The translations under genes and the position numbers were made by a program. Positions 40,591 through 49,004 of a stretch of DNA of 49,004 bases are shown piece after piece. The stretch is taken from contig CP070775.1 of assembly GCA_020346185.1 (NCBI GenBank), positions 3,317,000 to 3,366,003 of the forward strand, in the 5' to 3' direction. The stretch's first letter is position 1. Every line of letters begins with the position of its first letter. The notes beneath the pieces are model-generated. The model was not told the origin of the DNA, searched no databases, and saw only the letters and a program-made list of their open reading frames with translations. Origin of the DNA: Betaproteobacteria bacterium (lineage in GTDB: Bacteria > Pseudomonadota > Gammaproteobacteria > Burkholderiales > Eutrophovitaceae).

Positions 40591-41124
40591 TTAATCACAT
40601 GCCTCCAGTGCAGGCCCAACGCCGGGTCCCTCATTTCCTTGGCCCTCCACGATCTCCACGGGCGTTCCCGTTTCGACAAGATCGAAGAGCTCGACAATGT
40701 CACTGTTTCGCATGCGGATGCAGCCGATGGAACCCGGCACGCCCATTTCGATGCTGTCCGGGCTGCCATGAATGTAAATGTAGCGACGCATGGTATCGAC
40801 ATCACCGAGCCGGTTAAGTCCCGGTTCACAGCCGGATAGCCACAAGATGCGCGTGAGCATCCAGTCCCGATCCGGAAACTGCGCACCAAGACTATCGGTG
40901 TAAAGCTCACCGGTCGGACGTCGCCCGACAAAAACTGTATCCACAGGAAATCCACGCCCGATCTTGGCGCGAACAATGTGCCGCCCGCGAGGCGTGCAAA
41001 AACTGCCATTGAGCTCGCCGGCACCATTCTTTGCTGTGGATACCGAATATTGGCGCAGTGTCTTTCCGGAGCCGTCCCTTAACTCCAGTTTCTGTCTGGC
41101 AATGTTGATGCGGATCGAATTCAA
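40591..41124 (-). CDS. YkuD-domain (L,D-transpeptidase-fold) protein without signal peptide
   Basis: The 177-residue protein carries the YkuD active-site pattern: His in IYIHGSP and Cys135 in GSIGCIRM, followed by Arg. It begins with the usual strand IRINIARQKLEL. Peptidoglycan L,D-transpeptidases act in the periplasm, yet no signal peptide or membrane segment is present with the TTG start at 41124, one base after the tadA stop. Either it acts in the cytoplasm on precursors or a small substrate, or it is exported another way. The pair tadA-ldt is compact and probably cotranscribed. Confidence 0.88.
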   Translation of the reverse strand: MNSIRINIARQKLELRDGSGKTLRQYSVSTAKNGAGELNGSFCTPRGRHIVRAKIGRGFPVDTVFVGRRPTGELYTDSLGAQFPDRDWMLTRILWLSGCEPGLNRLGDVDTMRRYIYIHGSPDSIEMGVPGSIGCIRMRNSDIVELFDLVETGTPVEIVEGQGNEGPGVGPALEACD

Positions 41125-41125
41125 C

Positions 41126-41638
<513 letters not shown>

Positions 41639-41687
41639 TCAAACCTTATCAGTTTCATTTGCGTCCAGCGTCAGGTCTCGATCGCAT

Positions 41688-41704
41688 CCCCGCCACAGGC
41701 GGGG
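41688..41704. other. Perfect G+C-rich hairpin after guaA
   Basis: CCCCGCC-ACA-GGCGGGG is a 7-bp perfect stem with a three-base loop, 24 bases beyond the guaA stop and before tadA. No run of T follows on either strand, so it is not a classic terminator. It may slow transcription or protect the guaA mRNA 3' end after processing. Confidence 0.55.
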
Positions 41705-41727
41705 CCCTCTTCCGCCCTTCGAAAGGG

Positions 41728-43293
41728 TTACTCCCACTCAATAGTTGCCGGTGGCTTGCTGGAGATGTCGTACACGACCCGGTTGATGCCGCGCACTTCG
41801 TTGATGATGCGGTTCGCTACTCGTGACAACAGGTCGTGTGGTAGCCGCGACCAGTGCGCGGTCATGAAGTCCAGCGTCTCAACCGAACGCAGCGCCACGA
41901 CATATTCGTAGGTCCGCCCATCGCCCATTACGCCGACAGATTTCACTGGGAGGAACACCGCAAAGGCCTGCGCCGTTTTCTCGTACCAGCCGGCATTACG
42001 CAACTCTTCGATATAGATGGCATCTGCCTGGCGCAGCAGCTCGGCATATTCACGCTTGACTTCGCCGAGAATACGCACGCCGAGACCGGGCCCGGGGAAC
42101 GGATGTCGATACACCATGTCATGAGGCAACCCCAGAGCGATGCCAAGCTCCCTCACCTCGTCCTTGAACAATTCACGCAGCGGTTCCAGCAGCTTCAGGT
42201 GTAGCGTTTCCGGCAAGCCGCCGACATTGTGATGTGATTTGATGGTCTTGGCTTTCTTGGTCTTGGCGCCTGCCGACTCGATCACATCGGGGTAGATCGT
42301 GCCTTGCGCCAGCCACTTTGCCTTGGGCCTTTTTTCGGCCTCGGCCTGAAATACTGCTACAAACTCGCGTCCGATGATCTTGCGCTTGGCTTCCGGGTCA
42401 GCCTCGCCGGCGAGCGCCGACATGAACCGGTCCGTCGCGTCGACATGGATGACGCGCACGCCAAGATTCTTCGCAAACGTGTCCATGACCTGCTCGGATT
42501 CATTCAAGCGCAGCAGTCCGGTATCGACGAATACACAGCTTAACTGGTCTCCGATCGCCCTATGAATGAGCGCCGCAGCAACAGCAGAGTCAACCCCGCC
42601 GGAAAGTCCGAGAATGACCTCGTCACCGCCGACCTCGGATTGGATATGACCGATCGCTTCGTCGACGTAACCGGGCATCGTCCACGTCTCGCCTAGCCCA
42701 CAGATAGTGCGGACGAATCGCTCCAGAATCGTTTTTCCCTGCAGGGTATGGGTGACTTCAGGATGAAATTGCAATCCGTAGAGCCGCCTTCTCTCATCTG
42801 CCATGCCGGCGAGCGGCGTCGACGGGTTGGACGCGATAACCTTGAAACCGTCGGGCAGGCGGGTCACTTTGTCGCCGTGGCTCATCCAGACTTCGAGTAA
42901 GCCGTGACCTTCGGCATTACGGCGGTCCTCAATACCCTCTAGTAGCTTGGAATGTCCGCGTGCGCGGATTTCCGCATAACCGAATTCGCGGCTCATGGCC
43001 AGCTCGACCCCGCCGCCAAGCTGTGCCGCCATTGTCTGCATGCCGTAGCAGATACCCAGAACGGGAACACCGAGATCGAAAACCTTGTTAGAAACACTCG
43101 GGGTGTCGCCCTCATATACGGACGCTGGCCCGCCCGACAAGATGATGCCCTGTGGCGCATAATCGGCGATAAACGCGTCACTCACGTCGTGCGGATGCAG
43201 TTCACAATAAACACCCAGTTCGCGCACGCGACGCGCGATCAGTTGCGTGTACTGAGATCCGAAATCGAGAACAAGAATCTTGTCAGGGTGCAT
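41728..43293 (-). CDS. guaA: GMP synthase (glutamine-hydrolysing)
   Basis: The 521-residue enzyme converts XMP to GMP. The class I glutamine amidotransferase domain has Cys82 (GICYGMQ) and FHPEVTH; the ATP pyrophosphatase domain has LSGGVDS; the C-terminal dimerisation domain ends in PPATIEWE, the normal end of the family. It lies 98 bases after guaB, as in many Proteobacteria. Confidence 0.97.
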   Translation of the reverse strand: MHPDKILVLDFGSQYTQLIARRVRELGVYCELHPHDVSDAFIADYAPQGIILSGGPASVYEGDTPSVSNKVFDLGVPVLGICYGMQTMAAQLGGGVELAMSREFGYAEIRARGHSKLLEGIEDRRNAEGHGLLEVWMSHGDKVTRLPDGFKVIASNPSTPLAGMADERRRLYGLQFHPEVTHTLQGKTILERFVRTICGLGETWTMPGYVDEAIGHIQSEVGGDEVILGLSGGVDSAVAAALIHRAIGDQLSCVFVDTGLLRLNESEQVMDTFAKNLGVRVIHVDATDRFMSALAGEADPEAKRKIIGREFVAVFQAEAEKRPKAKWLAQGTIYPDVIESAGAKTKKAKTIKSHHNVGGLPETLHLKLLEPLRELFKDEVRELGIALGLPHDMVYRHPFPGPGLGVRILGEVKREYAELLRQADAIYIEELRNAGWYEKTAQAFAVFLPVKSVGVMGDGRTYEYVVALRSVETLDFMTAHWSRLPHDLLSRVANRIINEVRGINRVVYDISSKPPATIEWE

Positions 43294-43391
43294 TTGAAGG
43301 TGTCAGTGGCCAGCGTGTACGATATCGGCTAAACCGCTGGGCAAGCCGCGGGAGAGGGCACCGAGCCAGGACATCCATCAACGCGGTGACC

Positions 43392-44890
<1,499 letters not shown>

Positions 44891-44993
44891 CGTCACCTGA
44901 CAGAGCCAGGGTCCGAGCCTCGCATCTGTCGCTTCCTTGACCCGCCCAAGTGCTCCGGCTAAGGTTGAGCGCTGTTTTGACTACGGTGCGAAC

Positions 44994-45323
44994 ATGAAAT
45001 TTCGTGTGCGTTTTGACCTCTGTCGATGGTTCGTTATCTGGGCGGCACTGGCTATTTCGGGAACGGCTCTTGCATCTGAAGCCTCGGAGAAATCGTTGCT
45101 TCGCAACGAAGCAGTCGCCCAGCTGGAGATGGCCATCTCTGCCGTTCAGGAGGCAGAACGCCGGAAGGCTCTGTGGATCCCTGCTGCGGAGGCTCTCGAC
45201 GAGGCAAGGGCGGCATTTGATCTCGGTGAGTTCGTGCAGAGCATCGAACTCGCCCGCAGTGCACGGCAATTTGCCGAGCTTGGGATCAAGCAGCTCGCGG
45301 CACCGCCTTACCGTCACTTTTGA
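44994..45323 (+). CDS. Small exported protein resembling SoxXA-binding protein SoxK (DUF4398-like)
   Basis: From the ATG at 44994 the 109-residue product has a signal peptide (basic start, WFVIWAALAISGTALASE) and a mature part that is a charged helical hairpin: AVAQLEMAISAVQEAERR, then AAFDLGEFVQSIELARSARQFAE. This pattern of an alanine/glutamate repeat followed by a G-D/E-F-x-x-A/S-I-x-L-A segment is typical of SoxK-like and DUF4398 proteins, which are periplasmic or lipoprotein-anchored. No sox genes are in the window, so a role in sulfur oxidation is only suggested. A TTG at 44937 is an alternative start. The DUF4124 gene follows 15 bases later. Confidence 0.65.
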   Translation: MKFRVRFDLCRWFVIWAALAISGTALASEASEKSLLRNEAVAQLEMAISAVQEAERRKALWIPAAEALDEARAAFDLGEFVQSIELARSARQFAELGIKQLAAPPYRHF

Positions 45324-45338
45324 CAGAGAGGGACACGC

Positions 45339-45824
45339 ATGAAAGCATCGAAGGGCTGGGCCCGCTTGACTGGACTGGCTGTGCTGTTAGCAGCCGCCTC
45401 GACGACAACGACGGGCCAAACCACCTATCGCTGGGACGACATCGATGGGCAGACACATTACTCCGATCAGCCACCACCGCCCGGAGCGCGGAATGTCAAG
45501 GAAGTGAGGAATTCGAGGCCCGCTTCGGAGAACGCCTCCGACAACGGCGAGGTGGCGCCGTCATACCAAGAGCAAGAGGCTGCGTTCCGGGAGCGCCAAG
45601 CCAAGAAAGCAGAGGAGCAGGCAGAAGCAGAGAAACAACGACTGGCCGCCGCAGAGCGCAAGAAGAATTGCGAGCTTGCCCGCAGTAACTACAACACGAT
45701 TTCGGTCGGCGGACGAATCACGCGAGTCAACAAAGACGGTGAACGCGAGTTCCTTTCCAGCGAAGAAATTGAGAAAGAAACCGTCGAGGCCCGCAGTGTC
45801 ATGGAACAGTGGTGTGACGACTAG
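45339..45824 (+). CDS. DUF4124-domain exported protein
   Basis: The 161-residue protein has a signal peptide (LTGLAVLLAAAS) then TYRWDDIDGQTHYSDQPPPPG, the DUF4124 core found in exported gammaproteobacterial proteins. A charged Glu/Lys/Ala-rich helix follows (about 75-105), and the C-terminal segment (NYNTISVGGRITRVNKDGE) resembles the tail of many DUF4124 proteins. The function is unknown. A GAGAGGG ribosome binding site precedes the ATG, and the upstream SoxK-like gene is probably cotranscribed. Confidence 0.85.
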   Translation: MKASKGWARLTGLAVLLAAASTTTTGQTTYRWDDIDGQTHYSDQPPPPGARNVKEVRNSRPASENASDNGEVAPSYQEQEAAFRERQAKKAEEQAEAEKQRLAAAERKKNCELARSNYNTISVGGRITRVNKDGEREFLSSEEIEKETVEARSVMEQWCDD

Positions 45825-45887
45825 TACCTGACTGGACTTCTCGGCTCGCGCGATGAACAATCGAGGCAGGGTTCATTCCCGTACACC

Positions 45888-46175
45888 TCATCGTTTTCTG
45901 GCGTCACGCGCCTGCTTCCTGCGAATCTGTTTAGGGTCGGCGATGAGCGGGCGATAGATCTCGACCCGATCGCCGTCCCTGACCAGGCAATCCTGAGCCA
46001 CCCGCTCATTCCATAGCCCGAAGTCGGCATTTTCAAGATCGATTTCTGGATGTTGCTCCAAAATTCCTGATGAAATGACTGACTGGCCCACAGTCATTCC
46101 TTCTGCGACGTCGCACGCTAGGACTGTTTGCCGATCAGGCAGCGCGTACACCACTTCGATGCGAAGTAGCGGCAT
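45888..46175 (-). CDS. rnfH: RnfH-family protein (UPF0125)
   Basis: The 95-residue beta-grasp protein has RIEVVYALPDRQ at the start, a central GILEQHPEIDL and the conserved RVEIYRPLIADPKQIRR. The family, called RnfH, RatB or PasI, pairs with RatA in many Proteobacteria; its role is not settled. It starts on the last base of ratA, so the two are coupled. It converges on the DUF4124 gene. Confidence 0.9.
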   Translation of the reverse strand: MPLLRIEVVYALPDRQTVLACDVAEGMTVGQSVISSGILEQHPEIDLENADFGLWNERVAQDCLVRDGDRVEIYRPLIADPKQIRRKQARDARKR

Positions 46176-46627
46176 CAGCTGTTTCCGAACAATGACTCAG
46201 CCCGTCTCACAAAGGCATCGACAAAAGAGTTGGCAATACTGCTGAAAGCAGGCCCGAGGGTTTTTTCGAGTATCCTGTTTGAAAACTCGTAGCGTAACCG
46301 GAACTCAATCTTACATGAGCCACCCTCCAAAGGTTTGAACAACCACTGACCATCGAGCAAACGGAACGGCCCGTCCAAGAACGTCATTGCGATTGAGCCC
46401 GACTTTTCGGCGGACGGTTCCTCAGCGCGGTTAAGTGTGGCAAAGCGTTGCTTTATCCCCTTGTAGTTGATTTTCAGCGCGGCACGCTGCGTATGATCAT
46501 CCTGCTGGACAACCTCTGCACCTGCGCACCACGGAAGAAATGCCGGGTAGCTGGCAACGTCGTTGACCATAGCGAACATTTGCTCGGCTCGAAACTGAAC
46601 CAGCATTGATTTTTCTATCAAGGCCAC
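46175..46627 (-). CDS. ratA: RatA/PasT, START-domain (COQ10-like) protein
   Basis: The 150-residue protein has the SRPBCC fold pattern of RatA: AEQMFAMVNDVASYPAFLPWC near the start and a C-terminal helix with AFSSIANSFVDAFVRRAE. It has been described as a ribosome-associating inhibitor in E. coli, and related COQ10 proteins bind ubiquinone, so the cellular role remains debated. The start is GTG at 46627. It diverges from smpB, a very common arrangement. Confidence 0.92.
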   Translation of the reverse strand: MALIEKSMLVQFRAEQMFAMVNDVASYPAFLPWCAGAEVVQQDDHTQRAALKINYKGIKQRFATLNRAEEPSAEKSGSIAMTFLDGPFRLLDGQWLFKPLEGGSCKIEFRLRYEFSNRILEKTLGPAFSSIANSFVDAFVRRAESLFGNS

Positions 46628-46719
46628 TTAGGCACTTATTACCAATTACAGTACTTTTAAGCTAGGCACTGTGGGACTCAGCTCCTGTCTCGCGCTAGGT
46701 TTAACGAACGCGCCTCGGC

Positions 46720-46725
46720 TACAAT
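46720..46725 (+). promoter_or_regulatory. -10 candidate for smpB
   Basis: TACAAT, five of six matches, lies 36 bases before the smpB ATG at 46762. The -35 is weak. It sits in the roughly 130-base divergent region between ratA and smpB. Confidence 0.35.
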
Positions 46726-46761
46726 ACTTCGCTCTGCAAGCACCAGTGCGCCGTGTTCGAC

Positions 46762-47208
46762 ATGAGCATCGTTCAGAACAAGAAAGCATTCCACGACTAT
46801 TTCATCGAAGACCGTTACGAAGCGGGCCTGGTGCTAGAGGGTTGGGAAGTCAAGGCCATACGTGCGGGCCGGGCCCAGTTGAAAGAAGCTTATGTCGTAG
46901 TCAAGGGCGCGGAATTGTTCCTGATCGGAGCCCACATCAGCCCGCTTGCATCGACCTCGACGCATGTGCACGCTGACTCTGTGCGCACCCGCAAGCTCCT
47001 TCTCCACGCTTCGGAAATTGCCAAGCTTGTCGGCAAGGTCGAGCGCGCTGGCTATACTCTGGTTCCTCTCGATCTTCATTACATGCATGGTCGAATCAAG
47101 CTCTCAGTCGGCCTGGCAAAAGGCAAGAAGCAGCATGACAAACGCCAGGTCGCACGGGAGAAGGAGTGGCAGCGAGAACAGCAGCGCATCTTAAAGCACA
47201 AGGTCTAG
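46762..47208 (+). CDS. smpB: SsrA-binding protein SmpB
   Basis: The 148-residue protein starts [13 protein letters not shown], has [19 protein letters not shown] and [15 protein letters not shown], the basic C-terminal tail that enters the ribosome with tmRNA. I chose the ATG at 46762; a GTG at 46753 would add three residues. SmpB delivers tmRNA to stalled ribosomes. The ssrA gene, which sits near smpB in some genomes, is not recognisable in the window. Confidence 0.96.
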   Translation: MSIVQNKKAFHDYFIEDRYEAGLVLEGWEVKAIRAGRAQLKEAYVVVKGAELFLIGAHISPLASTSTHVHADSVRTRKLLLHASEIAKLVGKVERAGYTLVPLDLHYMHGRIKLSVGLAKGKKQHDKRQVAREKEWQREQQRILKHKV

Positions 47209-47593
47209 CAGCTGGCGTTGTGGTGGAGGCTAACCTGCCACAAGCAGGTTAAGCGCGTCAACGCGGCCGAAGCCACAAGCCCCTGGCAATGAAAGACCGT
47301 GATTGGCAAAGGGAGCAGTAGCAACTCCTGAAGCCGAAGGCCTGACCACAACCGCCAGTCGCTTACCCGGCAGTGTGTTGAAAGACGTTCCGAGCAGCCT
47401 TGAGCCGGATGCGTTAGTCATATGGCACTTTGCAAAGGCCAATTCTCTGGCGGCTCCCAAAAGGAATAGCGATGGTCCGAGCGCGAGGAGCAGCCTGTTC
47501 TGAGAAGATTGTACACGCGACGAGAAATACCAGAGTAGCCAGGCGAAGAGTGAGCAACTACGCCGCGCTGCGATTGCACCGCACAGTATTTTT
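47209..47593. other. 385-base stretch without a recognised gene between smpB and trpS
   Basis: Just past smpB is a perfect hairpin, TAACCTGC-CACAA-GCAGGTTA (47231-47251), without a T run. On the minus strand a frame ending at 47230 reads a hydrophobic signal-like stretch (LLLALGPSLFLLGAA) and about 75 further residues without family features; its only start is a TTG at 47460, so it is weak. A T-rich run precedes the trpS stop. No tmRNA tRNA-like ends, and no tRNA, are visible. Confidence 0.4.
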
Positions 47594-48796
47594 TTAGCTG
47601 TAGTCGAGTCCCATTGCCTCCCTAACGTCCCTCATCGTCTCTGCCGCGAGCTTACGCGCACGATCATTGCCATCCGAAATGATGTTCCTTACCAGGGTCG
47701 GATCATCCAGATATACCTGCGCACGCTCACGTATCGGCTCAAGCTCCTTTTGTATCGCGTCAATGACCGGTTGCTTACATTCAATGCAACCAATTCCGGC
47801 GCTTCGGCATCCTTGCTGCACCCACTCGCGCGTCTTGTCGTCGGTGTAGACGCAATGAAGCTGCCACACCGGACATTTCTCGGGATCGCCTGGATCGGTG
47901 CGTCTGACCCGCGCTGGGTCAGTGGGCATGGTGCGCACTTTCTTCTCGACGCTTTTCGCATCTTCCCGCAAAGATATCGTGTTGTTATACGACTTCGACA
48001 TCTTATGTCCGTCCAGGCCAGGCATCCTTGAGGCATCAGTAAGTAATGCCTGCGGCTCGGACAATATCATTTTGCCACCACCCTCCAAGTAGCCAAACAG
48101 ACGTTCCCGGTCACCCATCGACAGACTCGCTGCTTCATCAAGCACGGCATGACCGGCCTCGAGAGCATCCTCGTCACCCTGCTCCTGATAACGCGTGCGC
48201 AGTTCACGATATAGTTTGCCGCGCTTGGATCCGAGTTTCTTGATAGCAGCTTCAGCTTTTTCTTGAAACCCCGGTTCACGCCCATACACATGATTAAAGC
48301 GACGTGCAATCTCGCGAGTGAATTCGATGTGCGGGACCTGGTCTTCGCCAACCGGCACCAGATTGGCCCGATAAATCAGAATATCGGCGCTTTGCAGTAG
48401 CGGATAGCCGAGAAATCCGTAGGTAGACAAATCCTTCTCCGCCAGCTTCTCCTGCTGGTCCTTATAAGTCGGTACCCGCTCGAGCCAACCCAGCGGTGTA
48501 ATCATCGACATGAGAAGATGCAGCTCGGCATGTTCCGGCACTCTGGACTGGATGAACAGCGTCGCGAGCGCCGGATCGACACCCGCCGCGAGCCAGTCGA
48601 TCAACATGTCCCAGACATTAGCTTCCACTACTTCAGGTGTGTCGTAGTGGGTCGTCAGAGCGTGCCAGTCAGCCACAAAAAACAGGCACTGATACTCGTG
48701 CTGAAGATTCACCCAGTTTTTCAGTACGCCGTGGTAATGCCCCAAATGCAGGGCACCCGTTGGGCGCATGCCGGACAGCACCCGATCATCGAACAT
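47594..48796 (-). CDS. trpS: Tryptophanyl-tRNA synthetase with iron-sulfur-type cysteine motif
   Basis: The 400-residue class I synthetase charges tRNA-Trp. It has the HIGH-like LHLGHYHG, the GEDQVPHIEF region and HKMSKSYNN. The anticodon-binding part holds Cys308, Cys330, Cys337 and Cys340, spaced C-x21-C-x6-C-x2-C. The Thermotoga maritima enzyme binds a [4Fe-4S] cluster through almost the same pattern (x22), also within a CPVW context, so this one probably does too. It is longer than the E. coli enzyme through an insertion of about 70 residues near the middle. The GGAGG ribosome binding site lies nine bases before the ATG. It follows the M50 protease gene. Confidence 0.95.
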   Translation of the reverse strand: MFDDRVLSGMRPTGALHLGHYHGVLKNWVNLQHEYQCLFFVADWHALTTHYDTPEVVEANVWDMLIDWLAAGVDPALATLFIQSRVPEHAELHLLMSMITPLGWLERVPTYKDQQEKLAEKDLSTYGFLGYPLLQSADILIYRANLVPVGEDQVPHIEFTREIARRFNHVYGREPGFQEKAEAAIKKLGSKRGKLYRELRTRYQEQGDEDALEAGHAVLDEAASLSMGDRERLFGYLEGGGKMILSEPQALLTDASRMPGLDGHKMSKSYNNTISLREDAKSVEKKVRTMPTDPARVRRTDPGDPEKCPVWQLHCVYTDDKTREWVQQGCRSAGIGCIECKQPVIDAIQKELEPIRERAQVYLDDPTLVRNIISDGNDRARKLAAETMRDVREAMGLDYS

Positions 48797-48811
48797 GAGC
48801 GATTGCCTCCG

Positions 48812-49003
48812 TTAAATCCCAAATAACAATCTTAAGAAGTCGACCCCGAACACGACACCAAATATCGATAACGTCACTACGAGAATCGGCACCATTACCG
48901 TCTGCAGGATCCGAGTAAACAGCAAGACCAAAAGAATGATCATGCCGTAAGGTTCTATTTTGGCGAAACGGTAAGCCAGTCGATGTGGAAGCAGACTCAC
49001 TGC
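48812..49003 (-). CDS. Site-2 (M50) zinc protease family, C-terminal end (partial)
   Basis: The last 63 residues of a membrane protein run in from the window edge: SLLPHRLAYRFAKIEPYGM, then two hydrophobic segments (IILLVLLFT and ILVVTLSIFGVVFG). This is the usual C terminus of short site-2 protease family members, in which a Pro-His/Arg-rich loop precedes the final helices. The metal-binding motifs are outside the window. Its place directly upstream of trpS matches other gammaproteobacteria. Confidence 0.75.
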   Translation of the reverse strand, partial: AVSLLPHRLAYRFAKIEPYGMIILLVLLFTRILQTVMVPILVVTLSIFGVVFGVDFLRLLFGI

Positions 49004-49004
49004 G

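Noticed and set aside
45888..46627. rnfH-ratA as a toxin-antitoxin system
   Set aside because: The pair has been called PasI/PasT or RatB/RatA in E. coli, but its conservation beside smpB and the COQ10-like fold suit a housekeeping role; nothing here supports a new toxin system.
47209..47593. ssrA (tmRNA), including a split two-piece form, next to smpB
   Set aside because: No tRNA-like acceptor and T-arm sequence and no ANDENYALAA-type tag frame could be found.

Overview
The window looks like a chromosomal segment of a gammaproteobacterium with a fairly high G+C content. Three things point to this class: the smc-zipA-ligA block (ZipA is a gammaproteobacterial division protein), the order rne / rluC-HAD-sppA / maf / yceD-rpmF-plsX-fabH-fabD-fabG-acpP-fabF-mltG-tmk-holB-tatD, and the map-glnD pair. 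A SoxK-like small exported protein and an iron-sulfur-type TrpRS hint at a free-living, possibly sulfur-oxidising lineage, but the sequence does not fix the genus. Almost everything is housekeeping; I found no defence island, CRISPR array, prophage or secondary-metabolite cluster.

Layout. 1-3.9 kb, + strand: the 3' end of an unidentified gene, a fused APH-like/P-loop kinase, a nitrilase-family hydrolase and an outer-membrane beta-barrel candidate. 4.1-13.9 kb, - strand: one long fatty-acid, phospholipid and replication cluster reading yceD, rpmF, plsX, fabH, fabD, fabG, acpP, fabF, mltG, tmk, holB, tatD. pabC and a PilZ gene, often present in this run, are missing. 13.9-17.5 kb: maf (+), then rluC, a HAD phosphatase, a Rieske protein and sppA (-). 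17.6-20.8 kb: RNase E behind a leader rich in inverted repeats, one of which covers the ribosome binding site. 20.9-23.6 kb (-): a low-molecular-weight tyrosine phosphatase and uvrB. 23.9-27.0 kb (+): an aromatic/aspartate aminotransferase, a solitary tRNA-Asn with its own promoter and terminator, a decayed stretch holding a broken GFA/CENP-V-type gene, and map. 27.0-29.6 kb (+): glnD.

29.6-39.1 kb (-) is a tightly packed run transcribed smc, zipA, ligA, galU, hpt, mtnP, def, with several stop/start overlaps. It joins chromosome organisation, division, DNA ligation, UDP-glucose supply, purine salvage and protein maturation. queF (+) diverges from smc. 39.8-44.9 kb (-) reads guaB, guaA, tadA, a cytoplasmic-looking L,D-transpeptidase-fold protein and a FabG-like reductase. 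45-49 kb holds two small exported proteins (SoxK-like and DUF4124), rnfH and ratA diverging from smpB, about 385 bp with no recognised gene, trpS with a four-cysteine cluster motif, and the C-terminal end of a site-2 (M50) protease.

The most informative non-coding observations are the rne leader, a consensus promoter that would make the yceD transcript almost leaderless, the tRNA-Asn promoter/terminator pair, and the decayed region after it. I did not find a convincing new multi-gene system.
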